DNA from: Candidatus Methanophaga sp. GoMg3.2
GTDB lineage: Archaea > Halobacteriota > Syntropharchaeia > Alkanophagales > Methanospirareceae
Length of the DNA: 13,713 bases
Direction of reading: 5' to 3'
Assembly: GCA_013180565.1 (NCBI GenBank)
Contig: QBUN01000390.1
Location: forward strand, 1 to 13,713
In this document: piece after piece, positions 1-5,867 of the stretch
How the letters are laid out: each line of letters starts with the position of its first letter
How positions within the stretch are numbered: the first letter of the stretch is position 1
Program-made: the position numbers and the translations under genes
Notes under the pieces: generated by a model
What the model was told of the DNA's origin: nothing
Database searches by the model: none
Seen by the model: only the letters and a program-made list of their open reading frames with translations

Positions 1-16
1 TTTTGATAATTATCAT

Positions 17-147
17 AGACACAGATTTCACAGATTTACACAGATGCTACTGTCCAGATTATTAAGTTTTTACAGGTTGAATCAAAATTAAATTTATGAA
101 TCAATACACTATTTTAAATCTGTGTTAATCAGCGTTAATCTGTGTCT
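17..147. repeat. CACAGATT-type inverted repeat pair, copy 1
   Basis: Positions 17-45 carry three ACAGAT units spaced about 10-11 nt. Positions 116-147 carry the same units on the opposite strand (AATCTGTGTTAATC and so on). The two arms face each other across about 70 AT-rich bases. The reverse complement of the right arm begins AGACACAGATTAACGC and the left arm begins AGACACAGATTTCACA, so they are related but not identical. Similar arms occur near 2.55, 4.77 and 5.87/6.03 kb, so this is a dispersed family. The function is unknown. The arms could form an imperfect cruciform or RNA hairpin. Confidence 0.75.
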
Positions 148-231
148 TAAAAATCCTTGAAAAATGATACAGTCCTGGTAAATTATTATTTGTAAGTTCC
201 CTGAAATGGAGAAAGAAGTAAAATCATGTCA

Positions 232-315
232 TGCGGGGGGAGGGATTCGAACCCACGTATCCCTACGGAACAGGATCTTAAGTCCTGCGCCTTTGTCCAG
301 CTCGGCTACCCCCGC
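232..315 (-). tRNA. tRNA-Leu (anticodon UAA)
   Basis: Read on the minus strand from 315, the sequence folds as a type II (long variable arm) tRNA of 84 nt including the discriminator A at 232. The acceptor stem is GCGGGGG (315-309) with CCCCCGC (239-233). The D arm has AGCCGAG and GGAC. The anticodon stem is CAGGA/TCCTG (287-283 and 275-271) with loop CTTAAGA, giving anticodon UAA (280-278). The T loop is TTCGAAT. One T-stem pair is a U-U mismatch, so a small irregularity remains. No intron is seen and CCA is not encoded. It reads UUA leucine codons. Confidence 0.95.
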
Positions 316-341
316 TTTGCTTAAGTCTATCTAATTTCTTG

Positions 342-354
342 TATATTATATATA
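342..354 (-). promoter_or_regulatory. TATA box for tRNA-Leu
   Basis: The minus strand has a run of TATATAATATA centred near 348, about 30 nt upstream of the tRNA 5' end at 315. This is the spacing expected for an archaeal TBP/TFB promoter with a short 5' leader. Confidence 0.6.
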
Positions 355-391
355 GGATATTCTTCTATTAACTGTTTTCACCTATCCCATT

Positions 392-417
392 CCTCACATT
401 TCGCTTCGATTGTGAGG
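392..417. other. Stem-loop in tRNA upstream spacer
   Basis: CCTCACA (392-398) and TGTGAGG (411-417) form a perfect 7-bp stem with a 12-nt loop, followed by a T-rich stretch (GGTTTTT). On the plus strand it has terminator form, but no plus-strand gene lies to its left, so its role is unclear. The rest of 361-531 shows nothing recognisable. Confidence 0.4.
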
Positions 418-531
418 TCAGGTTTTTCTGTGATGACTGTGACCGTCTAATCAATAGCTTGAGACGGGCTGCCAAGGCTAAGAGAAAGGAAGAATAAGAG
501 AAAGACCAAGATTACAGCTATTTTTTTGTAT

Positions 532-843
532 TCATGTTCTATCACTTCCTAACTTTTTTCTGATATGTAAAATGGTCCCAATAATTATCATGATGATATT
601 TGCTGTGGTGACGTCAAAAGAGTGCAAAAAGGGGGATGACTTAGCAATGGTTATTCCAATAGGTTTGGATTGTGCGATTTCAGTGCAGGCATTCACGAAA
701 GCGAGAGCTGTATATTTCCCTTTTTCTGCATCTGAAGTGTCCCAGAAGAGTTTAACGTGCTTTTCTTCTCCTACTGTTAGCTCTTCCGGAAAGCACAGGA
801 TTTCTTCCACTTTCCACCTTTCTTCTCTACCATTTCCCGCTTC
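532..843 (-). pseudogene. C-terminal fragment of a membrane-anchored surface protein
   Basis: The minus frame is open from a TAA at 844-846 to TGA at 532-534. It reads EAGNGREERWKVEEILCF onward, with no ATG. A GTG at 810 is the only evident start and has no convincing ribosome-binding site. The first 60 or so residues look like the last strands of an extracellular beta-sandwich (FPEELTVGEEKHVKLFW, KYTALAFVNA). They are followed by a hydrophobic segment (TTANIIMIIIGTILHI) and a positively charged RKK tail, the usual C-terminal anchor of archaeal surface proteins. This suggests the 3' end of a larger gene whose upstream part is gone. The family is not recognised, and a short intact membrane protein is the alternative. 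Confidence 0.4.
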
Positions 844-875
844 TTATTTAGAGTAGGTAATACACACATGTAGCC

Positions 876-1148
876 TTATAGTATGTTGGGGGTATATAAA
901 CGTAACCCTGATAATGTTAGGAGAATAAACACATACCACGCAAATGTCATTTTTCTTCCACAATTTGGACATTTTGGCGTCCATTTATTCACTTTCGTAA
1001 TTTCGACATCGTGGAGGTTATCTTTTTCCGCGAGGCGAAATGCCTCCCAGTTGAGATTGTCCTTGAATATGTGTCTGATCGTGAGACGGGCATCTGTAGT
1101 AGACAGAGGAGAACGAGGATGAGATATCTTCTGGGTGTGAAGAAAAGG
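876..1148 (-). pseudogene. Gene fragment with CPNCG zinc knuckle
   Basis: The minus frame is open between a TGA at 1149-1151 and TAA at 876-878 (90 codons) and has no start codon at its beginning. The stretch from about 1095 to 950 has good protein character: DARLTIRHIFKDNLNWEAF, then KCPNCGRKM, one half of a zinc-binding site. The last 20 residues look like random read-through. The N-terminal composition loosely recalls the zinc-binding leader of IS91-like transposases, but this is a weak impression. It is most likely a truncated remnant, on the same strand as the fragment at 532-843. Confidence 0.3.
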
Positions 1149-1173
1149 TCATATGTGGTGACATATACGAAAG

Positions 1174-1183
1174 TTATTTAAAT
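1174..1183 (+). promoter_or_regulatory. TATA box for the RHH gene
   Basis: TTATTTAAAT is preceded by a purine-rich GAAAG stretch that could serve as BRE. Its centre lies about 40 nt before the ATG at 1218, predicting a leader of roughly 14 nt. Confidence 0.5.
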
Positions 1184-1217
1184 AGTTGAACCAATAGTTA
1201 TATAGGTGCTATCGAAA

Positions 1218-1364
1218 ATGGTAAAGGTATCTTTGGATTTGGAAGAGAATTTGCATAAGGCGATAAGAAAGAGGGCGATAGATAAAGGGATAACAATGAA
1301 GGCATATCTAGTTGAGCTTATCGAAAAAGGCGAAAGTATGGAAGAAGCTGAAAGTATTGCATAG
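1218..1364 (+). CDS. Small ribbon-helix-helix protein (48 aa)
   Basis: The gene encodes 48 residues starting MVKVSLDLEENLHKAIRKRA and ending in an acidic tail (MEEAESIA). The order is a short beta strand (VKVSLDL), a helix (EENLHKAIRKRAIDKG), then ITMKAYLVELIEKG. This is the strand-helix-helix plan of CopG/ParD/Arc-type DNA-binding proteins, which dimerise through the strand. Such proteins usually act as antitoxins or small repressors that bind their own promoter. No toxin gene follows within 360 nt, so it may be an orphan antitoxin or a stand-alone regulator. ATG is the only sensible start. A TATA box lies about 40 nt upstream, but no strong Shine-Dalgarno is seen. Recognition is by pattern, not by alignment. 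Confidence 0.7.
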   Translation: MVKVSLDLEENLHKAIRKRAIDKGITMKAYLVELIEKGESMEEAESIA

Positions 1365-1731
1365 ACAAAGAATATAAAGAGTACGGATGGTGATTAGATC
1401 GGTTAAATTACTAAAGTTGATTTAGATACGAATAGTGATTGGTATATAGCGATACAAAAAGAGGTAATGAATATTGTAGTGGCAATAGTGGCGTAGATGA
1501 CCAAGCCTATTAATGGCTGTGCGAATACAAAAGCATACGAAATTGTGGAAGTGGTATGTGAGCGTGAAATTGTCGGGTCATAATGCTGCCACATACCCAC
1601 ATAATGCAATAAATATGGGTCATAAGCACATGATAATAAGTGTCCACTTATTGACATTATATAAGAAGGTTACCTTTTTAATATAAGAAGTACAATCTTT
1701 TTAACAGGGCTGGTAAAAAGGTGGGGTTATT
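1365..1731. other. AT-rich spacer upstream of serine recombinase
   Basis: No convincing gene is visible in this stretch of about 370 bp. The plus strand is full of stops, and a minus-strand frame at 1403-1657 has only low-complexity hydrophobic content. It contains two GGGTCATAA direct repeats (1575-1583 and 1617-1625), a perfect palindrome (1635-1652), a TATA-like TTTTTAATATAAG near 1675-1687 and a GGTGGGG ribosome-binding site just before 1732. The repeats could be recombination or accessory binding sites for the recombinase encoded next. Confidence 0.45.
1635..1652. repeat. Perfect palindrome, possible recombinase crossover site
   Basis: AATAAGTG (1635-1642), TC (1643-1644), CACTTATT (1645-1652): two perfect 8-bp half sites around a central dinucleotide. 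Serine recombinases act on inverted half sites and exchange strands around a 2-bp core, and this palindrome lies 80 nt upstream of such a gene. It is shorter than a typical full resolvase site, so the assignment is inference. An operator is the other possibility. Confidence 0.4.
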
Positions 1732-2340
1732 ATGATAGTAGGAATATATGCACGGGTATCAACGGAGAAGCAGGAAGAAAGTTTGGATGAGCAGGTGCGA
1801 ATATTGGTCGAGTTCTGCGAAAGGAGCAAATATGAGATCTATAAGGTCTATTCGGAGACAGGATCAGGCGCAAAGAGCAAGCGTGAGATGTTCATGGAGA
1901 TTATGCGTGACGTTGAAGCGAAGAAATTCGATGCGGTCGTTGTTCTTAAGCTGGATAGGTTTTCGAGGAGCATGCTAGACCTGTTAACGAGTGTTGAGCG
2001 GTTAAAAGAGAAGGGAGTTGATTTCATAAGTGTAAATGACCATATCGAGACGACCACACCACAGGGCAAGCTAATTTTCCATATAATGGGCGCTCTTGCC
2101 GAATTTGAACGGTCGCTCATCTACGAGCGTACGAAAGTGGGTATAGAGCGTGCGAAACGAGAAGGGAAAGTATGTCACAGGCCGAAGAAGAACATAAACC
2201 TCGACCGGGTCGTAGATAGATATAAGAAGGGCATTCCGTTGACGGAAATTGCAGCTATCGAGCATGTGAGTTACAGCACTTTGAGGAACAGACTGCGTGA
2301 ATCGGGCATTAAACTGGAAACGCGGCTGACAGAGGATTGA
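1732..2340 (+). CDS. Small serine recombinase (resolvase/invertase family)
   Basis: The 202-aa protein has the full resolvase plan. The N-terminal catalytic domain starts GIYARVSTEKQ, with nucleophile Ser10 and Arg8. The conserved KLDRFSRS block (73-80, Arg76 and Arg79) and the helix around EFERSLIYERT (124-134) complete the active-site arginines. The C-terminal NLDRVVDRYKKGIPLTEIAA region followed by VSYSTLRNRLRES is a Hin-like helix-turn-helix. Length matches Tn3/gamma-delta resolvases and Hin invertases, not the large serine integrases. Such enzymes cut both strands at paired sites and resolve cointegrates, invert segments or drive IS607-type transposition. No transposase, TnpB or paired inverted sites are seen nearby, so it stands alone. 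ATG 1732 has GGTGGGG upstream. Confidence 0.93.
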   Translation: MIVGIYARVSTEKQEESLDEQVRILVEFCERSKYEIYKVYSETGSGAKSKREMFMEIMRDVEAKKFDAVVVLKLDRFSRSMLDLLTSVERLKEKGVDFISVNDHIETTTPQGKLIFHIMGALAEFERSLIYERTKVGIERAKREGKVCHRPKKNINLDRVVDRYKKGIPLTEIAAIEHVSYSTLRNRLRESGIKLETRLTED

Positions 2341-2544
2341 AATCGCGAAGCGGTGCATTCTTTGCGCTATTTTCGCCACCGTCACATTCGCGTTTTTAGC
2401 GACTTTCTCGTTGTGTCGCGATGTTTACTATTACCCTTGCGATTTTATTCGTTTCTAGCGCAAATAGGAACTTCGTTTTTGGGCGGGCGCGAGAAAATAA
2501 TATTTTACCAAAAAGGTACTAAAATTTTCCAATGATTTTTTTTT
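2341..2544 (+). terminator. Spacer with T-run terminator after recombinase
   Basis: No gene is recognised here. The first 150 nt are rich in GCGA/TCGC words (TCGCGAAGCG, TTCGCG, GTCGCG). The stretch ends in an uninterrupted run of nine T (2536-2544), a plausible archaeal poly-U terminator for transcripts from the recombinase. The repeat pair at 2545-2611 follows directly. Confidence 0.35.
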
Positions 2545-2611
2545 GAGACACTGATTAACGCAGATTAACGCAGATGAAAATAAAAAAGATAAATCTGTGT
2601 AAATCTGTGTC
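2545..2611. repeat. CACAGATT-type inverted repeat pair, copy 2
   Basis: The left arm, 2545-2577, has ACTGATTAACGCAGATTAACG units. The right arm, 2591-2611, has AAATCTGTGTAAATCTGTGTC, the opposite orientation. Only about 13 nt separate the arms, the tightest spacing of the copies here. It lies between the convergent 3' ends of the recombinase and bud32. Confidence 0.75.
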
Positions 2612-2665
2612 GGAAATGTGTTGTTATAATATTTATTTTTATTTCATTTTATTGCGGATAGCCAG

Positions 2666-3280
2666 CTATTGTGTTTTGACTTTTGCACTTTCCATTTTGC
2701 TTTTTCTTACATATCTCCCCCGGCGTTCTATTTCCGCAACCCGTTTCAATACTTGCGCGGCTGCATTAGGAAACGACCTCTTGTAGCCTTTAATAAATGA
2801 CTCTTTTAAATGCTCATGCGATTCATGCGTACCTCGAAGGCACTGTAAAAATACATGGACGTCTACTCCCTTTGTCTCTACACTCGATTCGATAAAGGCC
2901 AACCCGAAATCTATGAAGTATATGATCTTGTCGTGGCCCACAATGATATTAGAAGTGGTCAAATCGCCATGAATTATACCATTTCTGTGCAATACTCCGA
3001 CAAGCTCGCCTATTCGCTCGCTTATAGCTTCGTCAATTACCTCGCGCGCTAAATCGCCTTCTATCCGCTCCATCACCAATTCGTGATCGTGGACATCGAA
3101 GATGATAGGGGTAGGCACGCCTTTTCTTCTCGCTTCTGAGATAAGTTTCGCTTCGCTTTTCGTTCGCTCTTTCCTTATCCGCTTGTCTAGCTCCTTTACC
3201 CTATACCGCTTCTCTATCCGCCTCTTATACACGAGGTCGCCCTTTAGCTCTACTATCGCTTCTGCACACTGTATAATCAA
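2666..3280 (-). CDS. bud32: Bud32 / PRPK kinase of the KEOPS complex
   Basis: This 204-aa protein is a small atypical kinase/ATPase. With Kae1, Cgi121 and Pcc1 it makes the N6-threonylcarbamoyl group on A37 of tRNAs reading ANN codons. Visible motifs: CAEAIVEL at the reduced glycine loop, Lys19 in VYKRRIEKRYR, HGDLTTSN (104-111, catalytic Asp106), YFIDFGLAF (metal-binding Asp124) and the C-terminal RRGRYVRKSK basic tail that is typical of Bud32. Length fits stand-alone Bud32. In many euryarchaea the domain is fused to Kae1, but here it is separate. The start is TTG at 3280-3278, which overlaps the TGA of the upstream gene as TTGA. No other start exists in the frame because a TAA lies just upstream. 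The overlap implies translational coupling to the DsrE-like gene. Confidence 0.95.
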   Translation of the reverse strand: MIIQCAEAIVELKGDLVYKRRIEKRYRVKELDKRIRKERTKSEAKLISEARRKGVPTPIIFDVHDHELVMERIEGDLAREVIDEAISERIGELVGVLHRNGIIHGDLTTSNIIVGHDKIIYFIDFGLAFIESSVETKGVDVHVFLQCLRGTHESHEHLKESFIKGYKRSFPNAAAQVLKRVAEIERRGRYVRKSKMESAKVKTQ

Positions 3281-3681
3281 AGAGTAATGACCTTCTTAGC
3301 ATTGCCCAATTCTTTCAGGAAGTCTGGCAACTCCAGCTTCTGCAGCCCCTCGGGAACATCAAACCGTGGTGGTTTTCCGCCCAGCAGTTTCATCCAGGCC
3401 TGGCAGGCATATAGGGGCACACCTGCGCTGCTTGCCATTTTTATCAGTTCAAGCGGGTCTGAAGGGACACCCATCTCCGCGGCATTCTTATCTATATCTG
3501 CTGCATAGGTTTCTAACCCCGGGTCATACCTAAACTTCTTATCTATGAGCGCAGCCAAACCCTCTTGTACGAATACTACTACTATATCTTCGCCTGCTTT
3601 CTTACTATTCGCGGCGATGATAAGAGCACTCAAATATGAGTTCACCGTCCCCTCCTTACATATTACTATTGTCTCAGCCAT
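3277..3681 (-). CDS. DsrE/DsrF-like sulfur-relay family protein
   Basis: The 134-aa protein has an alternating beta/alpha pattern (ETIVICKEGTVNSYLSALII, DIVVVFVQEGLAAL, AGVPLYACQAWMKLLG) like the DsrE/DsrF/DrsH superfamily of small sulfur-carrier or sulfurtransferase-type proteins. Cys93 in YACQ is where the family's conserved cysteine is expected. Its substrate cannot be told. I chose ATG 3681 over GTG 3693: GGTGA lies 9 nt before the ATG, and the TATA box (3716-3724) predicts transcription starting near 3695, leaving almost no leader for the GTG. The gene is first in a two-gene unit, and its TGA overlaps the TTG of bud32. A link to tRNA modification is possible only by position. Confidence 0.75.
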   Translation of the reverse strand: MAETIVICKEGTVNSYLSALIIAANSKKAGEDIVVVFVQEGLAALIDKKFRYDPGLETYAADIDKNAAEMGVPSDPLELIKMASSAGVPLYACQAWMKLLGGKPPRFDVPEGLQKLELPDFLKELGNAKKVITL

Positions 3682-3715
3682 TTTCTTTTTCACCAGATAA
3701 AATGAGTGCTTGCGA

Positions 3716-3724
3716 TTTTATAAA
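3716..3724 (-). promoter_or_regulatory. TATA box for the dsrE-like/bud32 operon
   Basis: TTTATAAAA on the minus strand is centred near 3720, about 39 nt before the chosen ATG at 3681. The predicted start of transcription near 3695 gives a leader of about 14 nt that contains GGTGA. Confidence 0.65.
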
Positions 3725-3801
3725 GTTCTTGCTTTTTGTCTCTGTATGCGGAATGCCTGATACAAATTTGACTTGAAGCCTCGCAATTTCTCGTTAGATG
3801 A

Positions 3802-3859
3802 GGGGTCTGGCCCCTTAACTATGGGCTGGGAGGGTTGATAAGGGGGGTCTGGCCCCTTA
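3802..3859. repeat. Twin GGGGTCTGGCCCC palindromic repeat
   Basis: The 16-mer GGGGTCTGGCCCCTTA occurs twice, at 3802-3817 and 3844-3859, 42 bp apart. Each has GGGG/CCCC arms and is GC-rich in an AT-rich spacer. The second copy includes the TAA stop of the metallo-hydrolase gene (3859-3857, minus). The hairpins may act at the 3' end of that mRNA. They resemble the REP-like GGGGTC-type palindromes scattered through many prokaryotic genomes. Flanking bases (3725-3801) show nothing else. Confidence 0.7.
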
Positions 3860-4714
3860 TTTGAAGAGCTCTTTCCTTCGCGCTTCCAGTATATCTATCT
3901 CGCGCCCGACATATTCCGCAGCAGTTATTACCTTTACGTCTTTTTCCGCAGCGTATTCATACACCTCTGCTATCCGCTCCTTATACTTCAAGTCGCGCAT
4001 GAAATGATGCTCCACCATGATGCACTTCACTGACGTCTCACTCAATATCCTTTTTATATTCGCTATGGACAATGCCAGACTCTTATACGAATACCGGAAG
4101 CCGAGCATATAAGTCATAGGTCCGTCTAAAATGACGATGTCGGGATCCTCCTGAATAATGAATTCCACCTGGTCATCAACAGCAGGACCTTCAACATCGC
4201 TACTAAAAACCAACTTCTCACCGCTGCATGATATGCTCACCTCTACCACGTAACCCAATTTCGAGTTTGTACCGTGAAAGACAGGCGATGAGAATTTTAT
4301 AGCGGTAGATCCATGCTTGAACACCATACCATCAGCAATATCAAGGGACTTTGGCATCCCATTTAGCTTATCCAGGAAATAAGAAGCGCGTTTGGCTTGG
4401 CTCTTGTTTATGCTCTCCTTCGGATCTTTTAAGTAAACTATCTTGTCTTTGTATATCTCCGGCTCTTCGGGATCATAATGGTCATAATGATAATGTGTAA
4501 CTATGAGGACATCGCTCCGGGTTGCGTGTTCCTTTATATCAGCCCAAGTCTCACTCAGCCGTTGCTCCTCTATTGGATGCGGTGGTAATTTATATCTACT
4601 CGAAGCTAATGATACGCCCGGATCTATCAAAAGAGTTATGTCATCAGTCTGCACGAAAGTTGCCATAGACCGCACGCCAAAGCTATCAAATGCCAGTGGC
4701 TTCACAATTAGCAT
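3857..4714 (-). CDS. UPF0282-type metallo-beta-lactamase-fold hydrolase
   Basis: The 285-aa protein opens MLIVKPLAFDSFGVRSMATF and continues LIDPGVSLASSRYKLPPHPIEE. This N-terminus is characteristic of the archaeal UPF0282 family (predicted Zn-dependent hydrolases of the metallo-beta-lactamase superfamily). Metal ligands are visible: HYHYDH (residues 74-79), His147 in VFHG, Asp173 in SSDVEGP and the late EHHFMRD (235-241). The substrate is unknown for the family. A longer start at 4738 is possible. I prefer ATG 4714 because GGAG lies 9 nt upstream, family proteins begin here, and the TATA box at 4752-4762 predicts transcription starting near 4731, downstream of the 4738 ATG. The gene is divergent from the Vms1-like gene. 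Confidence 0.9.
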   Translation of the reverse strand: MLIVKPLAFDSFGVRSMATFVQTDDITLLIDPGVSLASSRYKLPPHPIEEQRLSETWADIKEHATRSDVLIVTHYHYDHYDPEEPEIYKDKIVYLKDPKESINKSQAKRASYFLDKLNGMPKSLDIADGMVFKHGSTAIKFSSPVFHGTNSKLGYVVEVSISCSGEKLVFSSDVEGPAVDDQVEFIIQEDPDIVILDGPMTYMLGFRYSYKSLALSIANIKRILSETSVKCIMVEHHFMRDLKYKERIAEVYEYAAEKDVKVITAAEYVGREIDILEARRKELFK

Positions 4715-4751
4715 TTTCGCTATCTCCACAAAGAGCATGGTGTTAGCAGTT

Positions 4752-4762
4752 CATATATTTTT
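4752..4762 (-). promoter_or_regulatory. TATA box for the UPF0282 gene
   Basis: AAAATATATGA on the minus strand is centred near 4757, about 43 nt ahead of the ATG at 4714. It supports the shorter start for this protein. Confidence 0.55.
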
Positions 4763-4764
4763 TT

Positions 4765-4797
4765 GTTGTTGTGAGAATCTGTGCAATCTTGTGGTTA
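4765..4797. repeat. CACAGATT/CACAAGATT repeat, single arm
   Basis: The minus strand reads ACCACAAGATTGCACAGATT followed by CTCACAAC: three units with about 11-nt spacing, similar to the arms near 5.87 and 6.03 kb. Only one arm is present. It sits in the divergent promoter region between the UPF0282 and Vms1-like genes, so it could affect either promoter. Confidence 0.6.
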
Positions 4798-4818
4798 TAA
4801 GAGGAGCTAAATAGATTT

Positions 4819-4827
4819 GTTTATACA
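4819..4827 (+). promoter_or_regulatory. TATA box for the Vms1-like gene
   Basis: GTTTATACA lies about 46 nt before the ATG at 4870, predicting a leader of about 20 nt that ends in TAGGAG (4856-4861), a strong ribosome-binding site 8 nt before the start. A second TATA-like stretch, ACATATATATAG, follows at 4831-4842 but would place the start of transcription at the ribosome-binding site itself. Confidence 0.5.
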
Positions 4828-4869
4828 CACACATATATATAGAAAAGAGCTGTGTTAGGAGAATGATAA

Positions 4870-5844
4870 ATGCTTGGTGGATTATTTAATCGTAAGGAAC
4901 AGGAAAGAAGAATAGAATTACTGCAAACGCGTATAAACGAGCTTGGATATGAGAATAAATCGTTATCCGAACGCATATCAAAGCAGGCTGCGCGCGCAAA
5001 AAAGGCGTTATCTGAGAAGCAGGGGGCTGACCTCGCATTGAAGAAAGCGGAGGAACGGATAGATACCATCGAGCGTGAACTTAAGAACTTGAAAGAGAAA
5101 GAGGATGCCCAACTCAGCGTAAGAGAAGCGGTAACATTAACGGCCGATCGCGCTTCTGACCTGCTATTCCAAATCGGCTCGCTCAGGTCGAGAAATGAGG
5201 ACCTACTTACGGCTTATCTGCGGCCAGAAGAGACAGTCCGCGACCTCGACCGCTTTGAGCTAGATAACTCGGTCAAATACATGATGGCTAGGATTGAATC
5301 TCCAACTGGTATAATACTCTTCTATGATTTGAAAAGTACGGGTATGGCGCCGCAGATCGTGGCACCGCCATTTATGATACCGGAATCACAGTGGAAACTG
5401 GATTATGCATTTGATACCACGCAGTTGCAAGAGCTATTGGACACTAACCGTATCATTTGCATCGTATTGGCGCATGCGGGTGAGTCATTTATCGGGATAT
5501 CAGACCGAGAGAGAGTTATAGAGTACAAGATAGTTCGCAGCAGTGTAAAGGAGAAGCACACGAAAGGTGGAATGAGTCAGCGTAGATTCGAACGGCTCCG
5601 AGATGAGGACATCCGGCATCATGGAGAGAAAGCACGATCCGCATTTGAGGCGCTGGTAGCGGGGTATAAAAGCGAACTCGAAATGGTGGTTGCCAGTGGT
5701 GAGCATAACCTGATCAAGATGATCACACGGGACAACGATTTCCCACTACTTTCTAGAAGTATAGACCCAAAAGCAGTATTAGAGAAACAGAACATAGATA
5801 AGATACGGGTACTGGCATGGTCTTCGCGATGGTATGTGCTGTGA
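4870..5844 (+). CDS. Vms1/VLRF1-like peptidyl-tRNA hydrolase
   Basis: The 324-aa protein has an N-terminal coiled coil (about 8-85, rich in E/K/R/L heptads) and then a mixed alpha/beta domain. The diagnostic segment is KGGMSQRRFERLRDE (232-246) followed by IRHHGEKA. This is the loop of Vms1/ANKZF1-type release factors (VLRF1), relatives of eRF1 in which a Gln (here Gln237) replaces the GGQ glutamine. In eukaryotes Vms1 cuts the peptide from tRNA on stalled 60S subunits during ribosome quality control. In this archaeon the same role on stalled 50S subunits is an inference. The C-terminal part (FPLLSRSIDP, IRVLAWSSRWYVL) fits the rest of the eRF1-like domain. TAGGAG ends 8 nt before the ATG. 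It is transcribed alone, divergent from UPF0282. Confidence 0.85.
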   Translation: MLGGLFNRKEQERRIELLQTRINELGYENKSLSERISKQAARAKKALSEKQGADLALKKAEERIDTIERELKNLKEKEDAQLSVREAVTLTADRASDLLFQIGSLRSRNEDLLTAYLRPEETVRDLDRFELDNSVKYMMARIESPTGIILFYDLKSTGMAPQIVAPPFMIPESQWKLDYAFDTTQLQELLDTNRIICIVLAHAGESFIGISDRERVIEYKIVRSSVKEKHTKGGMSQRRFERLRDEDIRHHGEKARSAFEALVAGYKSELEMVVASGEHNLIKMITRDNDFPLLSRSIDPKAVLEKQNIDKIRVLAWSSRWYVL

Positions 5845-5867
5845 CTAAAAGCAGAGTTTAGTTAGGG

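Noticed and set aside
17..147. Repeats considered as a CRISPR array
   Set aside because: Units are about 11 nt, imperfect and contiguous, with no unique spacers and no cas genes.
430..480. GTGATGA resembling a C box of a C/D guide RNA
   Set aside because: No D box (CTGA) or flanking stem at a suitable distance.
572..856. 94-codon plus-strand frame
   Set aside because: It is the shadow of the minus-strand membrane-anchor fragment, which has a clear hydrophobic segment and basic tail.
883..1122. 79-codon plus-strand frame
   Set aside because: It is antisense to a better protein-like minus frame (876-1148) with a CPNCG motif.
1403..1657. 84-codon minus-strand frame with hydrophobic segments
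   Set aside because: It is the complement of an AT-rich, stop-laden spacer, with no ribosome-binding site and no family resemblance.
2353..2535. 60-codon plus-strand frame after the recombinase
   Set aside because: No ribosome-binding site, no recognisable sequence; it ends at the T-run spacer.
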